DNA of 64,000 bases from Halonotius aquaticus (GTDB lineage Archaea; Halobacteriota; Halobacteria; Halobacteriales; Haloferacaceae): NCBI RefSeq assembly GCF_003605575.1, contig NZ_QKNY01000013.1:62001-126000 (forward strand), read 5' to 3'. Every line of letters starts with the position of its first letter. Positions within the stretch are counted from its first letter, which is position 1. The notes beneath the pieces were generated by a model. The model was given only the letters and a program-made list of their open reading frames with translations. It made no database searches and was not told the origin of the DNA. Of the stretch, positions 22,378 to 30,392 are shown piece by piece. Both the position numbers and the translations under genes were made by a program.

Positions 22378-23169
22378 ATGATCGCGGTCAACGATGCCGT
22401 GTCGACACCGAGAGAGTGCCACGGGCCGTGTCTCGTCGGCCACATCAGCGACGAGACAGCCGCACGGCGTGGCGCGATGGTAGGCCACGCCATGGCGACC
22501 GTGCGGGATACAGAGTTGCTTCTCGCGGAGTCGACCACCACAACACCGGCTGGCGAGATCCAACTGCCGCCGGATCACCGCGACGCATACAGCCAGTCGG
22601 CCACCGCCATCGCCGCGGCCAACGACGTTGAACCTGCAGTTGATCGACGAAATCCGTCGGCGCTCGTGGTGGAACGTGACCCGGGGCCGTCGCTGCTGTC
22701 GGGCCTCCGCGGTACCGCCGCCGAGCGACTGGCTGACCGGACAGATGTGCTCACCGTCGACGACCGCGGCGATGTCGAGACGCTGGCGTCGATCCTCGTG
22801 CCGATCGCCGGTGGTCGTCACAGCCAGCTGGCGGTCGAAGCCGCACAGGCGATCGCCGCCGCCACCGACGCTGCGATCGATCTCTTCCACGTGGTCGAAA
22901 CTGAGGGCGCGGCGAGCCGCGAGCGTGGCGAACAGATCCTTGCCACGGCGGCAACCGCGCTGGGCGAGTTTGAGAACGTCGACACCTGGCTCTATGAAGC
23001 TGAGTCGGCGGCTGATGCAATCATCGAGCAGTCGGAGTACTACGATCTGACAGTGATGGGCGCGCCGACGGTCGGCCCCTTAGAGCGGTTTGTCTTCGGT
23101 TCGACCTCGACAGATGTCCAACAGGATGCGGACTCCTCTGTCGTCGTCGCCCACGCGCATAGTCCCTGA
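22378..23169 (+). CDS. Tandem universal-stress-like protein
   Basis: 263 residues. The C-terminal half (about 135-263) is a recognisable UspA domain, starting SILVPIAGGRHSQLAVEAA and ending with LTVMGAPTVGPLERFVFGSTSTDVQ, which resembles the Usp nucleotide-loop region. The N-terminal half (about 1-130) has the same length and predicted alternation but has largely lost the motif, so this looks like a degenerate-plus-intact tandem Usp. It may be a regulatory domain for a transporter acting in trans. It is convergent with purB. Confidence 0.75.
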   Translation: MIAVNDAVSTPRECHGPCLVGHISDETAARRGAMVGHAMATVRDTELLLAESTTTTPAGEIQLPPDHRDAYSQSATAIAAANDVEPAVDRRNPSALVVERDPGPSLLSGLRGTAAERLADRTDVLTVDDRGDVETLASILVPIAGGRHSQLAVEAAQAIAAATDAAIDLFHVVETEGAASRERGEQILATAATALGEFENVDTWLYEAESAADAIIEQSEYYDLTVMGAPTVGPLERFVFGSTSTDVQQDADSSVVVAHAHSP

Positions 23170-23187
23170 CTGCAGCGCGCTTGCTTC

Positions 23188-24600
23188 TTATTCCGTGCTG
23201 TCGGCAAGATCCCCAGCGACGCCAGTGTAGCCGGTCGGCGTCAACGCAAGCAATTCCTCCCGAACCGACTCGTCGACATCGAGTGATTCGAAGAGGTCGT
23301 AGAAGTCCTCGATTGTGACCTGCTTGCCGCGCGTGAGTTCCTTGACGCGTTCGTAGGCGTCGGTGTCGCCCTCACGGCGGAGGATCGTCTGGACGGCCTC
23401 GCCGATAATCTCGGGGGTCGATTCGAGGTCATCGGTCATGACCTGTTCGTTCGGGACGACCTTGCTGAGGCCGGCCTGCGTCTTGCCGTAGGCGATCAAG
23501 CAGTGACCAAAGGCCGCGCCGATGTTGCGCTTGACCGTCGAATCAGAGAGATCGCGCTGGAGCCGCGAGGTGGTGACGTAGTCGGCGAGGAAGGTGAGAT
23601 CGGAGTTCGCCTTCGAGAGGTTGCCCTCGCTGTTCTCGAAGTCGATCGGGTTCACCTTGTGCGGCATCGTCGACGATCCGGTTTCGCCGTCGACGGTTTG
23701 CTGGCCGAGGTAGCGATCCGAGATGTAGAGCCACATGTCCTGATCGAGGTCGATGAGGACGTTGTTGACGCCGCGGGCCGCGTCGAACAGCGCGGCCAAG
23801 TCGTCACAGGGGTTGACCTGCGTTGTCAACGCAGTGTGATCGAGTCCGAGGTCGGTAACAAAGGATTCCGAAAACGCCTGCCAATCAACATCAGGGAACG
23901 CTGCGTGATGGGCGGCGTAGGTGCCCGAGGCCCCGGCGAGTTTCCCCGAGAGGTCGTCGCTGGCGTGCGTGAGTCGTGCCATCGTCTTCCCGAGTCGGGC
24001 TGCGTAGACGGCCATCTCCTTACCGAACGTCGTTGGCGTCGCCGGCTGGCCGTGCGTGCGGGCGAGCATCGAGAGGTCGCGGTGCTCGTGAGCAAGGTCG
24101 GTCAGCGCGTCGCGGATTTCGCGGAGTTCCGGCAGCAGCACGTCCTCGACTGCGGGCTTGACCAACAGCCGCTGGGCGAGATTGTTCACATCCTCGCTGG
24201 TCAGCCCGAAGTGCAGCCACGGATAGAGCCGCTCGGCGTCGCTGACAGCAGTGGCTTCGTCAAGCCGAATTCGGAGAAAGTACTCGACGGCTTTCACGTC
24301 GTGGTTGGTCGCGCTGTAGCCCGCCGCGCCGTCGACTTCGAGCTGTTTGATCAACTCGGCATCGTCGGCGTCGAACGCCTCGTAGGTCGCGCGGATCGCT
24401 GCCTGCTCGTCGGCGGTGAGATCAAGGTCGACGGCGTCAACGTCGGCCAACGCGATCAGGTACTCGGCTTCGACACGGACGCGAGCCCGCATGAGCCCGG
24501 ACTCGCTGGCGTACGGTGAGAGGGGGGCCGTCCGGCGGCTATACCGCCCGTCGAGCGGCGAGACCGCCGCCAGCGGGTCACTACGGGAGAGATCAGTCAT
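23188..24600 (-). CDS. purB: Adenylosuccinate lyase
   Basis: 470 residues from the ATG at 24600 (MTDLSRSDPLAAVSPLDGRY). It splits SAICAR to AICAR and adenylosuccinate to AMP, both with release of fumarate. The fumarase-superfamily signature is seen in GSSTMPHKVNPIDFEN, whose loop carries the catalytic serine. HYGLTSEDV-like HFGLTSEDVNN and ARTHGQPATPTTFGKE are also present. The frame is open further upstream, but homologues begin at SPLDGRY. It is transcribed divergently from the purN-purH fusion across 124 bp, so two purine-pathway genes share one promoter region. Confidence 0.95.
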   Translation of the reverse strand: MTDLSRSDPLAAVSPLDGRYSRRTAPLSPYASESGLMRARVRVEAEYLIALADVDAVDLDLTADEQAAIRATYEAFDADDAELIKQLEVDGAAGYSATNHDVKAVEYFLRIRLDEATAVSDAERLYPWLHFGLTSEDVNNLAQRLLVKPAVEDVLLPELREIRDALTDLAHEHRDLSMLARTHGQPATPTTFGKEMAVYAARLGKTMARLTHASDDLSGKLAGASGTYAAHHAAFPDVDWQAFSESFVTDLGLDHTALTTQVNPCDDLAALFDAARGVNNVLIDLDQDMWLYISDRYLGQQTVDGETGSSTMPHKVNPIDFENSEGNLSKANSDLTFLADYVTTSRLQRDLSDSTVKRNIGAAFGHCLIAYGKTQAGLSKVVPNEQVMTDDLESTPEIIGEAVQTILRREGDTDAYERVKELTRGKQVTIEDFYDLFESLDVDESVREELLALTPTGYTGVAGDLADSTE

Positions 24601-24724
24601 AGCCGACGGTGCCCGTGGCAGTCGCAAAAGCATGTCGATGGCCGGAGGCCCGCCTGTGAGCCGCTGGCGGGCGGCCCCGGCAGCCGACCGCAACTGTTTT
24701 TCGGTCGCCCGGGCACCCACCGGT

Positions 24725-26308
24725 ATGGTGAAAATCGCCGGCTTAGCGAGCAATCGCGGCCGAAATCTGCTGCATATCGCCGACCGCGCGCCGGGCGGCG
24801 CGGAGCTGGCTATCGTACTGACAAACGAGGACGGTGCGCCCGTCGTTGAGGGGGCCGCCGAGCGTGGGATTCCGACCGAAGTCGTCGCCCGCGAGGACGG
24901 CGAATCCCGCGAAGCACACGAGGCCCGGATCGTCGAAACGTTAGCGAGCTACGATTTCGATCTCGTCTGTCTCGACGGCTATATGCGGATTCTGACCGAC
25001 GAGTTCATCGACAACGTGCCGACGACACTCAACGTCCACCCCTCGTTGCTGCCGGCGTTCCCTGGCATGGACGCCCACGAGCAGGTGCTTGACGCCGGCG
25101 CTCGGATGACCGGCTGTACCGTCCACGTCGTCACCGAGGAAGTCGACGCGGGCCCAATCGTCACCCAAGAGGCCGTCCCGGTCTATGAGGGCGACGACAC
25201 CGACGACCTCAAAGAGCGCGTCCTCTACGACGGCGAGTTCACGGCCTACCCGCGGGCCGTCCGCTGGTTCGCCGAGGATCGCGTCACCGTCGATCATGAG
25301 GCAGAAACCGTCGCAATCGACGGCGACAGTGGCGGCGACTTCCCACAGCGACGCCTCGTCGCCGACGACCTCGCTGACACCTTGCGCTACGGCGAAAATC
25401 CCCATCAGGACGGGGCGGTCTATGCCGACGGCACCTGCGAGGAAGCCAATGTCGTCTCCGCACCGCAGCTCAACGAGGGCGCGAAAGACCTCTCGTACAA
25501 CAACTACAACGACGCCGACGGCGCGCTCAACCTCATCAAGGAGTTCGACGAGCCCGCCGCCGCCGTGATCAAACACACCAACCCCGCAGGCTGTGCCGTC
25601 TCGGACTCGCTGGCCGACGCCTACGACCGCGCGCTCCGTACCGACCCGAAGAGCGCGTTCGGTGGCGTCGTCGCGCTCAACCGCGAGTGTGACGCCGAAA
25701 CCGCCGAGCAGGTCGTCGACTCGTTCAAGGAAGTCGTCATCGCGCCGGGCTACACCGAGGCTGCCCTCGACGTACTGACCGAGAAAGATAACCTCCGCGT
25801 GCTCGACGTGGGCGAACTCGGCGACATCACGGAGACGATGACTGAGAAGCCGATCGTCGGCGGGCGACTCGTTCAGGAGCGCGATCTCGCCTCGCCCGAT
25901 CCCGAAGAGTTCGAAGTTGTCACAGAACGGGAGCCGACCGACGAGGAGCTCGAAACGATGTCGTTCGCGTGGCAAACCCTGAAGCACGTCAAATCCAACG
26001 GGATCGCCTTCGCCACCGGCACCGAGACGGTTGGTCTCGGCGTCGGGCAGGTCTCTCGTGTCGACGCCGTCGAACTCGCCGCCAAGAAAGCCGAACGCGA
26101 CGCCGAAGGAAAGTCGGCTGAGGGAGCCGTCATGGCCTCCGACGCCTTCTTCCCGTTCCCGGATGGGATCGATGCCGCCGCCGAGGCCGGCATTGACGCC
26201 GTGATCCAGCCGGGTGGCTCTGTCAACGACGAGGACGTGATCGAGGCCGCCGACGAACACGGGATGGCGATGGTCTTCACCGGGATGCGGTGCTTTAGAC
26301 ACGACTGA
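24725..26308 (+). CDS. purNH: Fused GAR transformylase - AICAR transformylase (PurN-PurH)
   Basis: 527 residues. The N-terminal about 190 residues are PurN, which formylates GAR using 10-formyl-THF: LNVHPSLLPAFPG carries the catalytic His, followed by GCTVHVV and DAGPIVTQE. From about residue 205 a PurH-type AICAR transformylase domain follows (RYGENPHQDGAVY, KHTNPAGCAV with the catalytic Lys-His, SAFGGVVALN, QPGGSVNDEDV). The IMP cyclohydrolase (MGS-like) domain of bacterial PurH is absent; archaea usually use PurO for that step. The start at 24725 follows a T-rich element by about 25-30 bp. The 3' end runs into a 69-bp tandem repeat. Confidence 0.93.
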   Translation: MVKIAGLASNRGRNLLHIADRAPGGAELAIVLTNEDGAPVVEGAAERGIPTEVVAREDGESREAHEARIVETLASYDFDLVCLDGYMRILTDEFIDNVPTTLNVHPSLLPAFPGMDAHEQVLDAGARMTGCTVHVVTEEVDAGPIVTQEAVPVYEGDDTDDLKERVLYDGEFTAYPRAVRWFAEDRVTVDHEAETVAIDGDSGGDFPQRRLVADDLADTLRYGENPHQDGAVYADGTCEEANVVSAPQLNEGAKDLSYNNYNDADGALNLIKEFDEPAAAVIKHTNPAGCAVSDSLADAYDRALRTDPKSAFGGVVALNRECDAETAEQVVDSFKEVVIAPGYTEAALDVLTEKDNLRVLDVGELGDITETMTEKPIVGGRLVQERDLASPDPEEFEVVTEREPTDEELETMSFAWQTLKHVKSNGIAFATGTETVGLGVGQVSRVDAVELAAKKAERDAEGKSAEGAVMASDAFFPFPDGIDAAAEAGIDAVIQPGGSVNDEDVIEAADEHGMAMVFTGMRCFRHD

Positions 26309-26484
26309 GTGGAACGAAGGAGTGTCTAAAGTCAGCGAGCGAACGCAGTGAGTTCGCGCGATTTCAGACACGACTGACCGGAGTGATGGAGTGCCGAACG
26401 TCAGCGAACCAGCGCAGTGAACTCGCGCGATGTCCGACACGAGTGAGCGAAGCGACGGAGGTGCGGACGTAAGCGAACCAGTGA
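26293..26484. repeat. 69-bp tandem repeat, about 2.8 copies, with stem-loops
   Basis: Two full 69-bp units (26293-26361, 26362-26430) and a partial third (26431-about 26484) start inside the purNH C-terminus. Shared parts are AGACACGACTGA, the middle GGAGTG, CAGCGA and the ending TCGCGCGA. Copy 1 contains a perfect 10-bp inverted repeat, CTTTAGACAC (26293-26302) with GTGTCTAAAG (26322-26331), that encloses the purNH stop codon, and a second stem GCGAAC/GTTCGC. Later copies are degenerate. The core GCGAACGCAGTGAG (26339-26352) recurs with one change near the tRNA gene. Confidence 0.8.
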
Positions 26485-26566
26485 CCCGTATTTACGCGAT
26501 TTTCGCCACGATTGAAACCCGTCAGTAAGCATCAGCACTTTGTATACACGCCAAAAACCGGGAGCC
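26485..26566. other. Intergenic stretch with promoter for the CNNM leader
   Basis: The gap from purNH to the CNNM gene is 359 bp. Besides the repeats it holds this short AT-richer part with a TATA-like GTATAC (26542-26547), 20-25 bp before an ATG at 26567. No further gene is seen. Confidence 0.4.
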
Positions 26567-26674
26567 ATGTCTGTTGGCCTCCAGCGACGGAGTCGGCGAC
26601 GACACCGCCGGCCGAATCGTCGAGAGCGACTGATTGCCGCCAGCCACGATGCTATCGGAGTCACCGCATGGTAG
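26567..26674 (+). CDS. Arg-rich 35-residue leader ORF overlapping the CNNM gene
   Basis: ATG at 26567 opens a frame of 35 residues, very basic in the middle (QRRSRRRHRRPNRRER), ending with a TAG at 26672-26674 that lies just inside the next gene, whose ATG is at 26668. The TATA-like GTATAC 20-25 bp upstream would place transcription start at or next to this ATG, so it would be read as a leaderless ORF. Strong basicity is unusual in a haloarchaeon. It could be a regulatory leader peptide or a non-functional by-product of the true leader. Not confirmed. Confidence 0.35.
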   Translation: MSVGLQRRSRRRHRRPNRRERLIAASHDAIGVTAW

Positions 26675-28023
26675 CACTCGCGTGGTCATTTGGCCGCCTC
26701 GCCGCAGCACTGTTTCTCGTCGCGCTCAACGGTTTCTTCGTCGCTTCGGAGTTCGCACTCGTCCGGATTCGCTCAACAGCAGTTGAGCAGATGGTCGAGG
26801 AAGGGCGGCCCGGCGCGGGAACGCTCCAAGAGGCGGTCAACAGTCTCGATGACTACCTCGCAGCAACGCAGTTGGGGATCACCGTCGCCTCCCTCAGCCT
26901 GGGGTGGATCGGCGAACCCGCTGTCGCCGCGTTGATCGAACCTGTCTTGGCACCGGTGTTGCCAGCGGGAACGCTCCATCTTGTCGCCGTCGGGATCGGG
27001 TTCAGCGTCGTCACCTTCCTCCACGTCGTCTTCGGCGAGTTGGCTCCCAAGACGTTTGCAATCGCCGAAGCCGAAAAGATCGCGCTCCTCATCGCGCCGC
27101 CGATGAAGCTCTTCTACTATGTGTTTTATCCCGGATTGGTTGTCTTCAACGGCGCGGCCAACTGGTTTACCGGGCTGTTGGGTGTTCCCGCGGCTTCTGA
27201 AACTGAGGAAACACTCTCCGAGGAAGAGATTCGGATGGTACTCGCCCGCGCCGGGAGTGCCGGAACCGTCGGCGGCGAAGAGGTCGAAATGATCGAACGT
27301 GTGTTCGAACTCGACGATATCACCGCCCGCGATGTAATGGTACCACGTCCGAACGTCGTCACCGTCCCAGCCGAGCTGTCATTTGCGGACGCGCGCTCGC
27401 TGGTGATCGACCACGGCCACACCCGCTATCCGGTCATCGACGACACCGACGACGAGGAGACGGTCGTCGGCTACATCGACACGAAGGATCTCTTGGAGGC
27501 GACAGCCGAGGACACCAACGAGCTCACGGCCGGCGAGATGGCCCGCGACCTCCCGCTAGTGCCGGAAACGATGCCGATTGCCGATCTCCTGTCGCTGCTG
27601 CAGGACGAGCACCACCAACTCGCGGTCGTCATCGATGAGTGGGGGACGCTGGAGGGGATCGTCACCGTCGAGGATATGATCGAGATTGTTGTTGGCGACC
27701 TTCAAGACGCCTTCGACGCCCGGACGCCGGAACCCACGATTCGCGAGGATGACGGCAGTTATCTCGTTGACGGCGCGTGTTCAGTCCAGCAGGCAAGCGA
27801 CGCGCTTGATGCGGACTTCGAGACGACCTACGGGACGATAGGCGGACTCACGCTCGGTCGACTCGGCGGTTCGCCCAGCGTCGGCGAGACGGTCACCGCG
27901 GGTGGCTACCGGATCGAGGTCACCGCGGTCGACGGGGCGCGAGTCAAGACCGTCCGGCTCACGCCGGTGGACGACTCGGCTGCTGACGCAGCGACCGATG
28001 CCGACACGAGCGACACGTCGTAG
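26668..28023 (+). CDS. CNNM/CBS-domain transporter (HlyC/CorC family)
   Basis: 451 residues from the ATG at 26668. The N-terminal DUF21/CNNM membrane domain (about 1-200) has four hydrophobic segments and the signatures LNGFFVASEFALVRIR and ASLSLGWIGEPAVA. A CBS pair follows (about 205-330; MVPRPNVVTV, VGYIDTKDLL, GTLEGIVTVEDM). A CorC_HlyC domain ends the protein (about 345-430; DGSYLVDGACSV, TIGGLTLGRLG). Members are linked to Mg2+/Co2+ efflux or to membrane integrity, with nucleotide sensing by the CBS pair. The frame is open upstream to 26512, but membrane-domain homology begins at MVALAWSFGRLA. Confidence 0.88.
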   Translation: MVALAWSFGRLAAALFLVALNGFFVASEFALVRIRSTAVEQMVEEGRPGAGTLQEAVNSLDDYLAATQLGITVASLSLGWIGEPAVAALIEPVLAPVLPAGTLHLVAVGIGFSVVTFLHVVFGELAPKTFAIAEAEKIALLIAPPMKLFYYVFYPGLVVFNGAANWFTGLLGVPAASETEETLSEEEIRMVLARAGSAGTVGGEEVEMIERVFELDDITARDVMVPRPNVVTVPAELSFADARSLVIDHGHTRYPVIDDTDDEETVVGYIDTKDLLEATAEDTNELTAGEMARDLPLVPETMPIADLLSLLQDEHHQLAVVIDEWGTLEGIVTVEDMIEIVVGDLQDAFDARTPEPTIREDDGSYLVDGACSVQQASDALDADFETTYGTIGGLTLGRLGGSPSVGETVTAGGYRIEVTAVDGARVKTVRLTPVDDSAADAATDADTSDTS

Positions 28024-28033
28024 CGACGCGCGC

Positions 28034-28660
28034 TCAGTCGCGTTCAGAAAGATAACGCGGCGGAACGTGATCGGTTGTATAGACGCTTTTTCCGCGTTTT
28101 GTGATCGTGTGGCCGTCGTCGCCCATTGTCGCCGCGTCGATCTGTAGGATTACCGGCTCGGCCGCATGGCGGCTCCCAACGTCGCGAGCGTCGCCGACCG
28201 ATTCGCTGAGGTGGACGTACTGCCGATTCATCGGTTTGAGGCCCGATTCGCGGATCGATGCCAGCGCGTCTGGTGAGGTTCCATGATACAGCGTTTCGGG
28301 AACCGGTGTGCCGCCAGCATCCAGATCGACGGTGATCGAGTGGCCGTAGGCTGCCCGCACTCGGTCGTCGTCGACCTCAAAGCGACCCTTTGGGTCGGTT
28401 TGAATGATCCCAATGACCGCCTCGCGGTCGATGCCGTACTTCTCGCTGGCGCGGTCGACGACGCTGTCGAGGGCTGTCCAGCCGGCCTCGTCGAGAGCAA
28501 GCCCGGCATCGTCTGGGAAGTGACGCAACGCGCCACTGAGGAACTTCGATACCTGTCGTCGGGTCGATCCATCGAGGACGTGGGTTCCGGTCGCTCCACA
28601 GGTGGGACACGTTTCGGCGTCGAAGTAGCCATGGTCGTCACAGGCGGTAATATCGCTCAT
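28034..28660 (-). CDS. kptA: tRNA 2'-phosphotransferase (KptA/Tpt1)
   Basis: 208 residues from the ATG at 28660. Tpt1-type enzymes remove an RNA 2'-phosphate using NAD+, making ADP-ribose 1'',2''-cyclic phosphate. Typical segments are SKFLSGALRHFPDDAG, GRFEVDDDRVRAAYGHS, LYHGTSPDALASI, and YVHLSESVGDA, with conserved Arg and His residues in the expected places. A short N-terminal CxxC (ETCPTCGATG) may bind zinc with nearby His/Cys and is common in haloarchaeal versions. Archaea lack the yeast-type splicing ligase that leaves this phosphate, so its physiological substrate is open. Confidence 0.9.
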   Translation of the reverse strand: MSDITACDDHGYFDAETCPTCGATGTHVLDGSTRRQVSKFLSGALRHFPDDAGLALDEAGWTALDSVVDRASEKYGIDREAVIGIIQTDPKGRFEVDDDRVRAAYGHSITVDLDAGGTPVPETLYHGTSPDALASIRESGLKPMNRQYVHLSESVGDARDVGSRHAAEPVILQIDAATMGDDGHTITKRGKSVYTTDHVPPRYLSERD

Positions 28661-28836
28661 CTCGGGTGGTGCTTCTCCCGTAGTCGACGGCGACCCATGG
28701 ACGTTTCGCCCCCGACACCGCGACCAAGCTACATTGACGGAACCGAGGTCACCCAGCACGAAACGGGTGACGAACCGTCACCGGCGGTCTTGCTGGGAGA
28801 AAAATCACAACACATTTGATTCGACACATCGCAGAT

Positions 28837-29034
28837 ATGGCTGTCATGCCCTCCATCGCTATCCTCGGACTGTTGATGTCGCTGCTGTTTCTCGCAGTCC
28901 ACGTTGCAATGATCATCTGGACGTACTCCGACGCGAACGACAACAGCGAACAGCCGGCGTTCCTGTGGGCGGTTGTTGTCTTTCTTGCCCCGCTGTTGGG
29001 GCTCGTGTTGTACCTCCTGCTCGGTCGGAACTGA
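28837..29034 (+). CDS. Small membrane protein, PLDc_N-like
   Basis: 65 residues from the ATG at 28837 (a TTG at 28816 would add seven). Two hydrophobic helices flank WTYSDANDNSEQPAFLWAVV, and the protein ends LVLYLLLGRN. This matches the phospholipase-D N-terminal (PLDc_N) two-helix module often found as stand-alone small proteins in haloarchaea. Function is unknown. It is followed 47 nt later by the thermonuclease-like lipoprotein. Confidence 0.6.
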   Translation: MAVMPSIAILGLLMSLLFLAVHVAMIIWTYSDANDNSEQPAFLWAVVVFLAPLLGLVLYLLLGRN

Positions 29035-29081
29035 TCATCGGCTACCACTCGTTTCTTGTCGCTGCCGGCCGAGCGTCCGAT

Positions 29082-29666
29082 ATGCAGCATCGCCGCGTTG
29101 TCTCTATCCTTGCCATCATCGCCGTGGTCGCTCTCGCCGGCTGTAGCGGGATCGCCCCGCTGCCGACGCCGGATGCCGGGCCGACGACCGAGCCTGTTGC
29201 GACCGCCGAGGGGCCCTCATGGAACGTCACGGTTACCCGCGTCATCGACGGCGACACCGTTGAGATTCGCTACGCAAATGGCACGACCGAGACGGTTCGG
29301 CTCCTTGGCGTCGACACGCCGGAAACGCCACCAAACACGGTCTCGCCGGCGGAGTTCGAGGGGATTCCTGACACCGAAGCCGGCCGAGACCATCTCGTTT
29401 CGTGGGGTGGGAACGCAACCGAGTTCGCTGAGCGAAAGCTGGCCGGCACGGAAGTCCGGCTCGTCGTCGACCCTGAGTCGGATCGGCGTGGCGGCTACGG
29501 TCGCCTACTGGCCTACATCTATGTTGACGGCGAGAATTTTAATTCGCTGCTGCTGTCAGGCGGCTACGCACGGCTCTACGAAAGTGAGTTCCGGCTTCGA
29601 GATTCGTTTGCAGCGACCGAAGCCACCGCACAGCAAGAGCGGGTTGGGCTTTGGAACTTCGAGTAA
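29082..29666 (+). CDS. Thermonuclease-family lipoprotein
   Basis: 194 residues. The N-terminus is a Sec-type lipoprotein signal with the lipobox LAGC (residues 18-21 region), so the protein is probably lipid-anchored outside the membrane. The remainder is a staphylococcal-nuclease OB-fold: VTRVIDGDTVEIRY (metal Asp), VRLLGVDTPET (Arg/Glu region), GRLLAYIYVDG, and QQERVGLWNFE at the end. It would cut DNA or RNA outside the cell using Ca2+. The 198-bp gap after it shows no gene. Confidence 0.87.
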   Translation: MQHRRVVSILAIIAVVALAGCSGIAPLPTPDAGPTTEPVATAEGPSWNVTVTRVIDGDTVEIRYANGTTETVRLLGVDTPETPPNTVSPAEFEGIPDTEAGRDHLVSWGGNATEFAERKLAGTEVRLVVDPESDRRGGYGRLLAYIYVDGENFNSLLLSGGYARLYESEFRLRDSFAATEATAQQERVGLWNFE

Positions 29667-29864
29667 GTTGCCGGCGGTTGGATTGCGACGCTTCCCACAG
29701 TCAGGTGGTAGCTGTTCGCGCGCTGTCGCCAACGCCGCTGTGGCTGTGTTGCCACTGGCTGCTTCGAGAACCCCACCAGATCACTCTTTGAGTGGCTGTC
29801 CGTAGGAGGCGATTGTACGGTAAGGCGATCCCGTCGCGGATTCGTCTCCCACACCAGAGCATCC

Positions 29865-30392
29865 ATGAATCGACGACAGGTGTTGACCGGCCTTGCTGGC
29901 ATCGGACTCACCGGTGGGAGCCTCTGGGTTGTTCGCGGCAACGACACCAGCCGTGGAGACGAGTTTCCGATCACCGTCGAGACAATCGACGCCACGGGGT
30001 CGACAGCCGGCGAAACCACGCTGCCGGTCGCCGACGCGCCGACCCTGATCGACTGTTTTGCGACTTGGTGTGATCCCTGCAAGAAGCAGTTCCCGAAGCT
30101 GGCTGAGCTCCACACCGAATTTGGCGAGGCTGTCGCCTTTGTTTCTGTGACGAACGAGCTCATCGGGCGCGGCACCACGAAGGCCGAACTGCGACGGTGG
30201 TGGAACACCCACGGCGGGGTGTGGCCGGTCGGGATCGATCGAGATGGCGCGGTGCTGGAGGCGATCGGTGCCAGCAGCATCCCGTCGCTCGCTGTCGTCG
30301 ACGCAACCGGGGCGATTCAGTGGACGGACAGCGGGCAGTTCGATGTGGCATCGCTGCGGACACAGCTTGCCGCGGTTTCGGAGTCGACATGA
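29865..30392 (+). CDS. TlpA-type thioredoxin-like protein, Tat-exported
   Basis: 175 residues. MNRRQVLTGLAGIGLTGG is a twin-arginine-type signal, so the folded protein is exported. The thioredoxin fold has the redox motif W68-C69-D-P-C72 and a cis-proline region ASSIPSLAVVDATG. Such TlpA/ResA-like proteins reduce extracytoplasmic disulfides, for example in cytochrome c maturation. Its stop overlaps the next ATG (ATGA), and that gene is CcdA, the expected electron donor, which supports the assignment. Confidence 0.88.
   Translation: MNRRQVLTGLAGIGLTGGSLWVVRGNDTSRGDEFPITVETIDATGSTAGETTLPVADAPTLIDCFATWCDPCKKQFPKLAELHTEFGEAVAFVSVTNELIGRGTTKAELRRWWNTHGGVWPVGIDRDGAVLEAIGASSIPSLAVVDATGAIQWTDSGQFDVASLRTQLAAVSEST

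Noticed and set aside
24941-26440. 499-residue minus-strand frame covering purNH and the 69-bp repeats, with a 23-residue peptide repeated at its start
   Set aside because: It is a shadow of purNH. The repeated peptide merely reflects the 69-bp DNA repeat, and no domain is recognisable.
26293-26484. The 69-bp repeats as a CRISPR remnant
   Set aside because: Units are directly adjacent without spacers, vary throughout, and there are no cas genes.
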